A stretch of 8,235 nt of DNA from Chloroflexota bacterium (lineage in GTDB: Bacteria > Chloroflexota > Anaerolineae > Anaerolineales > Villigracilaceae): contig JAKAMM010000066.1 of assembly GCA_021812905.1 (NCBI GenBank), positions 1-8,235 of the forward strand, read 5' to 3'. This document shows, piece after piece, positions 1-5,188 of this stretch; positions within the stretch are counted from its first letter, which is position 1, and each line of letters begins with the position of its first letter. The notes under the pieces are model-generated. The model was not told the DNA's origin, did not search any database, and saw only the letters and a program-made list of their open reading frames with translations. Made by a program: the position numbers and the translations under genes.

Positions 1-42
1 ATGCTGGAACTGCCAGAGTATCGGGAGCGAATCAGAAAGTGA
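1..42 (+). CDS. 3' end of an upstream gene (partial)
   Basis: The first frame is open from the window edge to a TGA at 40-42 and reads LELPEYRERIRK at its end. That stop overlaps the GTG start of the next gene in the arrangement GTGA, the usual sign of translational coupling. Only about 13 codons are present, so the product cannot be recognised; the charged tail is typical of a cytoplasmic protein. The other two forward frames are also open over this short stretch, so the call rests mainly on the stop/start overlap. Confidence 0.45.
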   Translation: MLELPEYRERIRK

Positions 43-599
43 CACGCTTCATTCTGATCCGGCACGGGGAGACCGACTGGAATATTGAGGGCCGCTGGCA
101 GGGACAGGCCGATGTCCCGCTAAATGAACGCGGACGTGAGCAAGCTATCCAGACCGCGCGTGCTTTGACCGGAATAAAATTTGCCGCCATTTATTCAAGC
201 GATCTCTCGCGTGCACGCAAGACAGCTGAAGCGCTGGCGTCTGTCACCAAATTAAAGGTGCAATTCGATGTGCGTTTGCGTGAAATTCATCAGGGCAAAT
301 GGCAGGGATTGCTCGTTTCCGAAATTCAGGCGAGATATAAGGAAGCATTTCAGCTACGGATGACGGACCCAATGTCGGTAGCGCCGCCCGGCGGAGAAAC
401 AGCCTTGCAGGTGATGGAACGCGTCGTGGCCGCGATTGAAGAAATACGTCGAAAGCATTCCGGCGAAACTGTGGCCGTTGTTTCTCATGGGTTCGCGATT
501 GCCTGCCTGCTGACACATTATCACAACTTGCCCATCGAAAAGGTTTGGGATTTGATACCCGAGAACGGCGGATGGCGGGAGATCAAAGTGGATAAGTAA
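39..599 (+). CDS. Histidine phosphatase family protein (phosphoglycerate mutase-like)
   Basis: A 186-residue cytoplasmic protein of the histidine phosphatase superfamily, branch 1, which removes phosphate from small metabolites through a phosphohistidine intermediate. The RHGET motif is at residues 8-12 with the nucleophile H9. LNERGREQA follows at 29-37, the SSDLSRAR segment at 53-60 carries the phosphate-binding arginine R58, the probable acid/base E82 lies in LREIHQGKWQG, PGGE is at 117-120, and SHG with the second catalytic histidine H150 is at 149-151. All core residues are present and the length is normal for GpmB/CobC-type members. The GTG start is preferred because it puts RHG at the usual distance from the N-terminus, a GGGAG lies at 23-27, and it overlaps the upstream stop. 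Substrate is not predictable: alpha-ribazole phosphate, phosphoglycerate or another phosphoester are all possible. It runs toward the next gene and shares its terminator region. Confidence 0.9.
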   Translation: MTRFILIRHGETDWNIEGRWQGQADVPLNERGREQAIQTARALTGIKFAAIYSSDLSRARKTAEALASVTKLKVQFDVRLREIHQGKWQGLLVSEIQARYKEAFQLRMTDPMSVAPPGGETALQVMERVVAAIEEIRRKHSGETVAVVSHGFAIACLLTHYHNLPIEKVWDLIPENGGWREIKVDK

Positions 600-620
600 A
601 ACGCAAAGATGCAAAACGCA

Positions 621-666
621 AAATGCGAAGACGCAAAGGTAATAAGAACTTTGCGTCTTCGCATTT
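621..666. terminator. Perfect 18-bp stem-loop between convergent genes
   Basis: Bases 621-638 and 649-666 are exact reverse complements (18 bp) around a 10-base loop. The element lies between two convergent stop codons (599 on +, 732 on -), the place for a bidirectional terminator. There is no clean T-tract directly after the stem on either strand, so intrinsic termination is plausible but unproven. The arms are built from ACGCAAAG/ATGCG units that also occur just before the stem at 601-620, so the hairpin may have arisen from an intergenic repeat. Confidence 0.65.
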
Positions 667-674
667 ATGGATTC

Positions 675-699
675 AATCAGGAATTATGCTGATTTTTTT
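675..699 (+). terminator. Weak hairpin with T-tract
   Basis: AATCAG (675-680) pairs with CTGATT (689-694) around an 8-base loop, and a run of seven T residues covers 693-699. The shape is that of a Rho-independent terminator for the upstream histidine phosphatase transcript, but the stem is only 6 bp and AT-rich. It could act as a backup to the 18-bp stem just upstream. Confidence 0.3.
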
Positions 700-726
700 A
701 TCTGTGAAATCTGCGTAATCTGTGGA
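700..726. repeat. Three tandem 9-base units (ATCTGTGAA-like)
   Basis: The units are ATCTGTGAA (700-708), ATCTGCGTA (709-717) and ATCTGTGGA (718-726). They sit immediately before the end of the minus-strand gene. From general familiarity, phrases of the type AATCTGTGGA recur between genes of many environmental bacteria. Their function is unknown; they may be remnants of a dispersed extragenic repeat. Confidence 0.55.
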
Positions 727-731
727 TTGTA

Positions 732-2189
732 CTACACAAACTTTATTCTTCTCGCCGCGAAAGCGACCATTCTCAGCAGCAACATGCCGTGCTTCCAGCG
801 CGAAATATTTGTGGAGCCATAGGTGCGCTCGCGATAGCGGATTGGCAGATCAACGATCTTTAGGTTGAGCTTGGCCGCACCGAAGATGAGATCGTAATCT
901 CCGAACGGGTCGAAGTCGCCGAAGTAATTTCGGTTGGCGGCGATCAGTTCGTAATCTTTTTTCCACAAGACCTTTGTGCCGCATAACGTGTCTTTGATGG
1001 GCTGACCAAGCATCCACGAAAAAGCCACGCTGAAAAATTTGTTGCCGAGAAAATTCAAGCCCTGCATGGCTTCCTTTTCCATTGGGTAGACCAGGCGCAC
1101 TCCGTTGATGAATTCGCCTTTGCCGTCGCGCAGCGCCTCGTAGAAGCGCGGCAGATCTTCTGGCGGGACAGTCATGTCGGCGTCGAGGATCATCAGCACA
1201 TCGCCCTTGGCTTCCGCGAAGCCGAGTCGAATGGCGTCCGCTTTGCCGATGCCGGTTTGACGGAACAACCGGCTCGAGGCGCCGCCCTGAGCTTGTCGAA
1301 GGGTGCCGGGATGAGCCGCCATTTCGCGTTCGATGGCCGCGTAGGTATCGTCGCGTGAATGTCCTTCCACGAAGACCAATTCCGTCTCGCGTCCCATTTT
1401 GGGCGTGCGTTCGAAGATGGCTTTGATGTTGCCCGATTCATTACGCGCCGCGATGACCACGGAAACGGTCGGCTCTTTAACCGGCTCGGGCTGCGGGCGG
1501 GCGATCAAAAAATTGGCGAGGGCGAATTCATTGAAAGGCCACAGCCGCACCAGAAATTTATTGGCGAAACCGCCAAGCGGAAGCGGCCAGAGAATTTCCT
1601 GCCAGCCGCGGATCGGTTCGAAGCCCGCCAGATTCAACATGCCGCGCAGGTCGGAGGGCGTCAGCCAGTTTTGCGGAAGCATGGGCGCCGCCAGATTTAA
1701 TTTTTGTGCGAGGGCCAGAGTCAGTTGCCAAAGTCCGCTATAAAAATTGAAGATGATGCGCGTGGATGGAGCGCATACATGGCGCAGTTGTTCGAGCGCG
1801 CGTTGAACGTCCCATAAGTCGTTGATCGTGTCGGAGAAAATGATGAAGTCGAACGGCTCTTCGATGGAGGATAGATCGTGCGCGTCGGCTTGAACAAATT
1901 CGAGGGTCGCGTGTTTGGCGCGGGCACGCTCCAGCATGGATGCAGAAAAATCGAGGCCGAGTCCGCGTGAGGGGCGGAGCGAAGCGAGCAGGTCGCCCTG
2001 TCCGCAGCCGATTTCCAGAATCCGCTGTCCGGGCGTGATCAGGAAGCGATAAATTTCCGCCAGGCGGCGATGATAGTGTCCGCCCCATCCATTCCAAGAA
2101 TCACGCTTGCGCGCCACCGCGTCCCAGTGAGCGATATGTGTTTGTTGATAGAGCTGTCCGGCAGAATCAAAAAGAGTTTTCGTTTCCAT
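732..2189 (-). CDS. Fusion protein: SAM-dependent methyltransferase + GT2 glycosyltransferase
   Basis: A 485-residue, two-domain protein. Residues about 20-230 are a class I SAM methyltransferase: motif I ILEIGCGQGD at 57-66, acidic D80 in GLGLD, and FDFIIFSD (113-120) in the motif IV region. Residues about 240-485 are a GT2 (GT-A fold) glycosyltransferase resembling dolichol/polyprenyl-phosphate sugar transferases: VSVVIAARNE at 242-251, VEGHSRDDT at 274-282, the DAD metal/nucleotide motif at 336-338, and the C-terminal block RERTYGSTNISRWKHG (453-468). No clear transmembrane helices follow the GT domain, unlike many polyprenyl-phosphate GTs, so it is probably peripheral. Acceptor and donor are unknown; transfer of sugar to a lipid phosphate or glycan plus methylation of a related substrate is inferred. 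The start ATG at 2189 has only a modest AGGG upstream. Residues 296-302 (TLRQAQG) are encoded by a dispersed repeat inserted in frame. Transcribed away from the polysaccharide operon. Confidence 0.88.
   Translation of the reverse strand: METKTLFDSAGQLYQQTHIAHWDAVARKRDSWNGWGGHYHRRLAEIYRFLITPGQRILEIGCGQGDLLASLRPSRGLGLDFSASMLERARAKHATLEFVQADAHDLSSIEEPFDFIIFSDTINDLWDVQRALEQLRHVCAPSTRIIFNFYSGLWQLTLALAQKLNLAAPMLPQNWLTPSDLRGMLNLAGFEPIRGWQEILWPLPLGGFANKFLVRLWPFNEFALANFLIARPQPEPVKEPTVSVVIAARNESGNIKAIFERTPKMGRETELVFVEGHSRDDTYAAIEREMAAHPGTLRQAQGGASSRLFRQTGIGKADAIRLGFAEAKGDVLMILDADMTVPPEDLPRFYEALRDGKGEFINGVRLVYPMEKEAMQGLNFLGNKFFSVAFSWMLGQPIKDTLCGTKVLWKKDYELIAANRNYFGDFDPFGDYDLIFGAAKLNLKIVDLPIRYRERTYGSTNISRWKHGMLLLRMVAFAARRIKFV
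1285..1303 (-). repeat. Interspersed 19-base repeat (CCCTTCGACAAGCTCAGGG) inside coding sequence
   Basis: Read on the minus strand these 19 bases are CCCTTCGACAAGCTCAGGG, with outer arms CCCT/AGGG. The copy is in frame inside the GT2 domain, between the early helix and the RQTGIGKADAIR segment, and gives the residues LRQAQG. A second copy, one base different and in the opposite orientation, lies at 7826-7844. From general familiarity, this sequence is a high-copy dispersed repeat in Chloroflexota and some Alphaproteobacteria. Confidence 0.8.
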
Positions 2190-2199
2190 GTCGGCCCTG

Positions 2200-2228
2200 A
2201 TTGTACGTGGTGAATGGTTCTTTGCAAA
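2200..2228 (-). promoter_or_regulatory. Possible promoter of the methyltransferase/glycosyltransferase gene
   Basis: On the minus strand TACAAT (2205-2200) lies 17 bases after TTTGCA (2228-2223), a fair sigma-70-type pair. It would start transcription only about 4 bases before the ATG at 2189, giving a nearly leaderless mRNA. The -35 hexamer falls inside a perfect 10-bp palindrome, CTTTGCAAAG (2220-2229), which might be a binding site. This is tentative; TATAAC at 2241-2236 is an alternative -10. Confidence 0.3.
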
Positions 2229-2234
2229 GGTCTA

Positions 2235-2243
2235 TGTTATAAT
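2235..2243 (+). promoter_or_regulatory. Extended -10 promoter (TGTTATAAT)
   Basis: TGTTATAAT is a perfect extended -10 element (TGn followed by consensus TATAAT). No good -35 is present at the expected place (TGGTTC at 2215-2220), which extended -10 promoters tolerate. Transcription would begin near 2250, leaving about 15 bases before the regulator's ATG at 2265 with no Shine-Dalgarno sequence. It would drive the regulator and, through tight gene spacing, the polysaccharide operon that follows. Confidence 0.6.
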
Positions 2244-2257
2244 TCAGTGACTGAATT
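2241..2257. promoter_or_regulatory. 17-bp palindrome, likely operator for the adjacent winged-helix regulator
   Basis: AATTCAGTGACTGAATT has 8-bp arms that are exact reverse complements around a central G. It overlaps the last three bases of the -10 hexamer and covers the predicted transcription start. Size and symmetry suit a dimeric winged-helix regulator, and the gene for such a protein begins eight bases downstream. Repression of its own promoter is inferred from position only. Confidence 0.6.
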
Positions 2258-2264
2258 TTGAATT

Positions 2265-2741
2265 ATGGAAACATCAAACGAAACCGACCGAGAACTTACA
2301 TTGCTTGAACACGTTGAGAATAATCCCGACGTGAATCAAGCCACGCTTGCCACGCAATTGGGTGTGGCTGTTGGCACGGTCAACTGGCACCTCAAACGGC
2401 TGATCGCAAAAGGGTATGTCAAAGTGCAGCGCGCTGAACGAAAGAAATTGCGTTACATCATCACACCTGAGGGCATTGCTTTGCGCGCTCGTCTGACAGT
2501 GAATTACATCGAGCGTTCGTTCGATCTTTACCGCAAAACCCGCTTGCGCGTGAAAGAGCATTTGGATGCTGTCCGCGCCGCGGGATTCACGCGTGTTCGC
2601 GTGATCGGCGAGGGCGATGTGGCCGATATTTGCAAACTCTCATGTCTTGAGCAGGGTTTTGTGATCGTTCAGGATACGGATGCGCCCACGCTCGAGGTCA
2701 AGGGATTCAAGGTTGTGTTGAACATGGGAGCGCGCGCATGA
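2265..2741 (+). CDS. Winged helix-turn-helix regulator (MarR/EPS-associated type) with C-terminal sensor-like module
   Basis: A 158-residue cytoplasmic DNA-binding protein. The N-terminal half is a winged helix: helix-turn-helix at about 24-52 with the recognition helix in GTVNWHLKRLIAKGY (37-51), then a basic wing (about 53-66, QRAERKKLRYIIT). A helical linker spans about 69-105. The last 50 residues start with VRVIGEGDVADICKLS (111-126), a strand-loop-helix resembling a nucleotide-binding Rossmann entry with GxGxxA spacing, then a second strand FVIVQD. The first half fits the MarR-like regulators found at the head of exopolysaccharide clusters; ligand sensing by the second half is inference. 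Its stop overlaps the next start as ATGA, so it is coupled to the epimerase. Translation starts only about 15 bases after the predicted transcript start and without a clear ribosome-binding site. A palindrome covering its promoter suggests autoregulation. Confidence 0.82.
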   Translation: METSNETDRELTLLEHVENNPDVNQATLATQLGVAVGTVNWHLKRLIAKGYVKVQRAERKKLRYIITPEGIALRARLTVNYIERSFDLYRKTRLRVKEHLDAVRAAGFTRVRVIGEGDVADICKLSCLEQGFVIVQDTDAPTLEVKGFKVVLNMGARA

Positions 2742-3751
2742 AGACGGATCGCCACATTCTGATCACCGGCGGGGCGGGCTACATCGGTTCACTCCTGACC
2801 TCGGAACTGCTGAGGGCAAATTTTAGCGTTACCGTGGCTGACAGTTTGCTGTTCGGCGGCGAGTCGCTGGTTGCTTTTTTGCAGCATCCCAATTTTCATT
2901 TTGTCAAAACCGATGTGACCGAGCCGCGCGCCGTCCGCGATGCGCTGAAAAAAGATTGGTCCAAGCCGGAGGCAGTTATTCATCTGGCGGGCATCGTCGG
3001 GTTCCCGGCATGTCAGGCAGTAGGGAAGCAGGCGGCGTGGCGGTACAACGTTGAAGCCACGAAACTGGTCTTCGAGCAGGCGTCCGTTTTGGGGGCGGAG
3101 AGATTCGTATTCGCGTCCACGTACAGCAATTATGGCCTCGCGTCTGACGGCAAACCGGTTACGGAAGAATCGCCGCTGAATCCGCAATCGTTATATGCCG
3201 AGACAAAGATCGCGGCCGAAGAATATTTGCTCAAACAAAAAGATGCATCCTGTGCGCCGCTGTCATTTCGTTTCGCAACTTTATATGGCATTTCACCGCG
3301 CACGCGTTTTGACCTGATCGTGAATCAATTTGTTTTGGATGCCTATACAAAACGCCAGTTGTTAATTTATCAGCGCGGATATTCGCGCTCGTTCGTGCAC
3401 GTCAAGGATGTGGTGCGCGGAATTATGATGGGTCTGGATGCGCCGCAGGAAAAAATTCGCGGGCAGGTTTACAATCTCGGCGCCGATGATGGCAATTACA
3501 CGAAAGACCAGATCGTCCAGTTGGTATTGAAGCGAATGCCGGAGACGGTGGTTGAATACAAAGACTTAACCTTCGGCGGCGATATGCGCGATATTACGGT
3601 TTCATTCGCCAAGGTCAAACGTGAACTTGGCTTTGAGACAACGCTGAATGTGGACGATGGCGTGCGCGAGTTATTGTATGCTTTGAAAACCGGCCTGATC
3701 CGCAATCCGACGGATGAGAAATACCGGAATGCACAGTTTATAGTGCAATAG
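2738..3751 (+). CDS. NAD-dependent sugar-nucleotide epimerase/dehydratase (extended SDR)
   Basis: A 337-residue extended short-chain dehydrogenase that acts in the cytoplasm on a nucleotide-activated sugar. The Rossmann glycine motif TGGAGYIGS is at 10-18, the acidic residue after strand 2 is D35, the adenine-side DV is at 59-60, HLAG at 82-85, and the catalytic triad is S127 or T128 plus Y153xxxK157 (YAETK). The C-terminal substrate-binding half has SRSFVHVKDVVRGI (216-229) and YNLGADDGNYT (245-255), both typical of UDP-, dTDP- or GDP-sugar enzymes. The exact reaction cannot be named; 4-epimerase, 4,6-dehydratase and 4-reductase members all share these motifs. The ATG overlaps the regulator's TGA, with a good GGGAG at 2726-2730 seven bases ahead. 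It is followed directly by a repeat bordering a four-helix-bundle gene, beyond which a second SDR enzyme continues the pathway. Confidence 0.88.
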   Translation: MKTDRHILITGGAGYIGSLLTSELLRANFSVTVADSLLFGGESLVAFLQHPNFHFVKTDVTEPRAVRDALKKDWSKPEAVIHLAGIVGFPACQAVGKQAAWRYNVEATKLVFEQASVLGAERFVFASTYSNYGLASDGKPVTEESPLNPQSLYAETKIAAEEYLLKQKDASCAPLSFRFATLYGISPRTRFDLIVNQFVLDAYTKRQLLIYQRGYSRSFVHVKDVVRGIMMGLDAPQEKIRGQVYNLGADDGNYTKDQIVQLVLKRMPETVVEYKDLTFGGDMRDITVSFAKVKRELGFETTLNVDDGVRELLYALKTGLIRNPTDEKYRNAQFIVQ

Positions 3752-3779
3752 GTTCAAAGTTCAAGGTTTAAAGTCTAAG
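3752..3779 (+). repeat. Left inverted repeat of the four-helix-bundle cassette
   Basis: This GTTCAAAG/GTTCAAGG-type sequence starts at the base after the epimerase stop codon. The reverse complement of 4207-4228, on the far side of the four-helix-bundle gene, matches 18 of 22 bases of 3752-3773. The unit has an internal 7- to 8-base periodicity (GTTCAAA, GTTCAAGG, TTTAAAG). The adjoining AAGG at 3777-3780, seven bases before ATG 3788, may serve as the ribosome-binding site of the enclosed gene. Confidence 0.6.
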
Positions 3780-3787
3780 GTTGAGAC

Positions 3788-4204
3788 ATGACAAGCGCAA
3801 AGCGATTTGAAGATCTTGAAATCTGGCAAAGGTCAAAGGAGTTGGCGAATCTTATTTATAAGCTTTCCTCCGGCGGAGAGTTCGCGCGGGATTTTGGTTT
3901 GCGTGATCAAATGCGCCGCGCGGCAGTTTCTGTGATGTCAAATATCGCTGAAGGATTTGAGAGTCAAACTCAGGTCACATTCATTCAATTTTTAGGACGC
4001 GCGAAAGGCTCTGCGGGCGAAGTGCGCGCCCAACTTCATATTGCAAAAGATCAAGGTTATCTTACTGAAGAACAATTTGATGTGGCCTTATCGCTGGCAG
4101 AAATTTCCAGTAAACAATTAACTCGTTTTATTCAATATCTTCAAACCCAACCCAATACCCGCCGTGTGCGGGAAGACGGAGAAATCTACGATGTCGAACA
4201 TTAA
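3788..4204 (+). CDS. Four-helix bundle protein (23S rRNA intervening-sequence / S23 family)
   Basis: A 138-residue, largely helical protein. It shows the family hallmarks: [14 protein letters not shown] near the N-terminus (7-20), [22 protein letters not shown] (37-58), and [22 protein letters not shown] (65-86), ending in a last helix that runs to about 119. Family members were first found in intervening sequences of 23S rRNA, but most are free-standing genes of unknown role, and relatives (Avd) assist diversity-generating retroelements. No reverse transcriptase or variable repeat is visible here. The last ~18 residues ([18 protein letters not shown]) go beyond the usual family end and read into the ribosome-binding region of the next gene, overlapping it by 14 bases. 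Inverted repeats on both sides suggest insertion as a cassette into the sugar operon; a polysaccharide role is doubtful. Confidence 0.87.
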   Translation: MTSAKRFEDLEIWQRSKELANLIYKLSSGGEFARDFGLRDQMRRAAVSVMSNIAEGFESQTQVTFIQFLGRAKGSAGEVRAQLHIAKDQGYLTEEQFDVALSLAEISSKQLTRFIQYLQTQPNTRRVREDGEIYDVEH

Positions 4205-5183
4205 ACCTTCAAACCTTCAACCTTCAACTTTTTGGCAATATAAAAAAGTGATCGTTACTGGTGGTGCAGGATTTCTTGGCTCGTTTGTGACCGGGAAACT
4301 CAAACAACGCGGCGCAACGGATATTTTCATTCCGCGCATCGAGAATTACAACCTGGTGGATTCCAACGATATCCGCCGCATGTATTCAGACACATTGAAG
4401 GATGTTGACCCGAAGAACGTGGTCATCATTCATCTTGCGGCCAACGTCGGCGGGATCGGCGCCAACCGCGAACATCCCGCTGATTTCTTTTACGATAATT
4501 TGATGATGGGTGTGGAATTAATGCATCAGGCTTACAAAAATGAAGTGGGGAAATTTGTGGCGATTGGAACGGTTTGCGCGTATCCAAAATTCACGCCGGT
4601 GCCGTTCAAGGAAGAAGACTTGTGGAGTGGTTATCCCGAAGAGACCAATGCGCCCTACGGCCTTGCCAAGAAAATGATGCTTGTGCAGGCGCAGGCCTAT
4701 CGCCAGCAGTATGGCTTCAATGCAATTTTTCTCCTGCCGGTGAATCTGTATGGTCCGCGCGATAACTTCAATTTGCAATCCTCACATGTGATCCCTGCGC
4801 TGATTCGCAAAGCGATTGAAGCGACCGAGCGCGGTGACAAGGAACTGGCCGTGTGGGGCGATGGTTCGCCGACACGCGAATTTTTATTCGTCGAAGATGC
4901 TGCGGATGGAATTGTCAGCGCGGCGGAAAAATATAACGGCGACCGGCCGGTCAATCTCGGTTCAGGCTATGAGATCTCGATCAAGGATTTGGCGGAGATG
5001 ATCGTCAAGATGACGGGCTTCCAGGGAAAGCTCACGTGGCAGACCGATAAACCAAACGGCCAGCCGCGCCGAGGTCTGGATGTGTCGCGCGCAAAAGAAT
5101 TATTCGGTTGGAGCGCGCAAGTCCCGTTCGAAGAAGGCATGCGTCGCACGATTGAATGGTACAAAACCAATCAGAAGAAATAG
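4191..5183 (+). CDS. fcl: GDP-L-fucose synthase-like epimerase/reductase
   Basis: A 330-residue extended SDR matching GDP-4-keto-6-deoxy-D-mannose 3,5-epimerase/4-reductase, which makes GDP-L-fucose with NADPH. The cofactor motif GGAGFLG is at 24-30. The family-specific [20 protein letters not shown] is at 85-104, GTVCAYPK at 126-133, catalytic Y156 and K160 in [13 protein letters not shown] at 187-194, and the epimerase histidine H199 in [10 protein letters not shown]. Relative to my recollection of the E. coli enzyme (S107, C109, Y136, K140, H179) every site is shifted by 20, with C129 and H199 kept but serine replaced by T127. ATG 4191 is chosen because GGAGAA (4178-4183) lies seven bases upstream; it still leaves about 15 residues ahead of the usual start, partly encoded by the repeat. 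No GDP-mannose 4,6-dehydratase gene is in the window. A related GDP-sugar reductase is possible. Confidence 0.85.
   Translation: MSNIKPSNLQPSTFWQYKKVIVTGGAGFLGSFVTGKLKQRGATDIFIPRIENYNLVDSNDIRRMYSDTLKDVDPKNVVIIHLAANVGGIGANREHPADFFYDNLMMGVELMHQAYKNEVGKFVAIGTVCAYPKFTPVPFKEEDLWSGYPEETNAPYGLAKKMMLVQAQAYRQQYGFNAIFLLPVNLYGPRDNFNLQSSHVIPALIRKAIEATERGDKELAVWGDGSPTREFLFVEDAADGIVSAAEKYNGDRPVNLGSGYEISIKDLAEMIVKMTGFQGKLTWQTDKPNGQPRRGLDVSRAKELFGWSAQVPFEEGMRRTIEWYKTNQKK
4201..4228 (-). repeat. Right inverted repeat of the four-helix-bundle cassette
   Basis: Three CCTTCAA units (4206-4212, 4214-4220, 4221-4227) form the mirror of the repeat at 3752-3779. Unlike the left copy, this one is translated: it lies inside the fucose synthase reading frame and encodes KPSNLQPST near the N-terminus, and it also contains the stop codon of the four-helix-bundle gene (TAA, 4202-4204). 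Confidence 0.6.
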
Positions 5184-5188
5184 TTCAA

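Noticed and set aside
3730..3747. Hairpin TGCAC/GTGCA at the end of the epimerase gene
   Set aside because: Only 5 bp, inside coding sequence and without a T-tract; probably chance.
4164..4190. Upstream ATG at 4164 for the fucose synthase
   Set aside because: It would add nine residues with no ribosome-binding site, while ATG 4191 has GGAGAA seven bases ahead.
3788..4204. Diversity-generating retroelement accessory (Avd-like) role for the four-helix-bundle protein
   Set aside because: No reverse transcriptase, template repeat or variable repeat is present within the window.
5156..5188. Upstream ATG at 5156 for the permease
   Set aside because: It overlaps the end of the preceding gene by 28 bases and adds polar residues absent from the family; ATG 5189 follows the stop by five bases.
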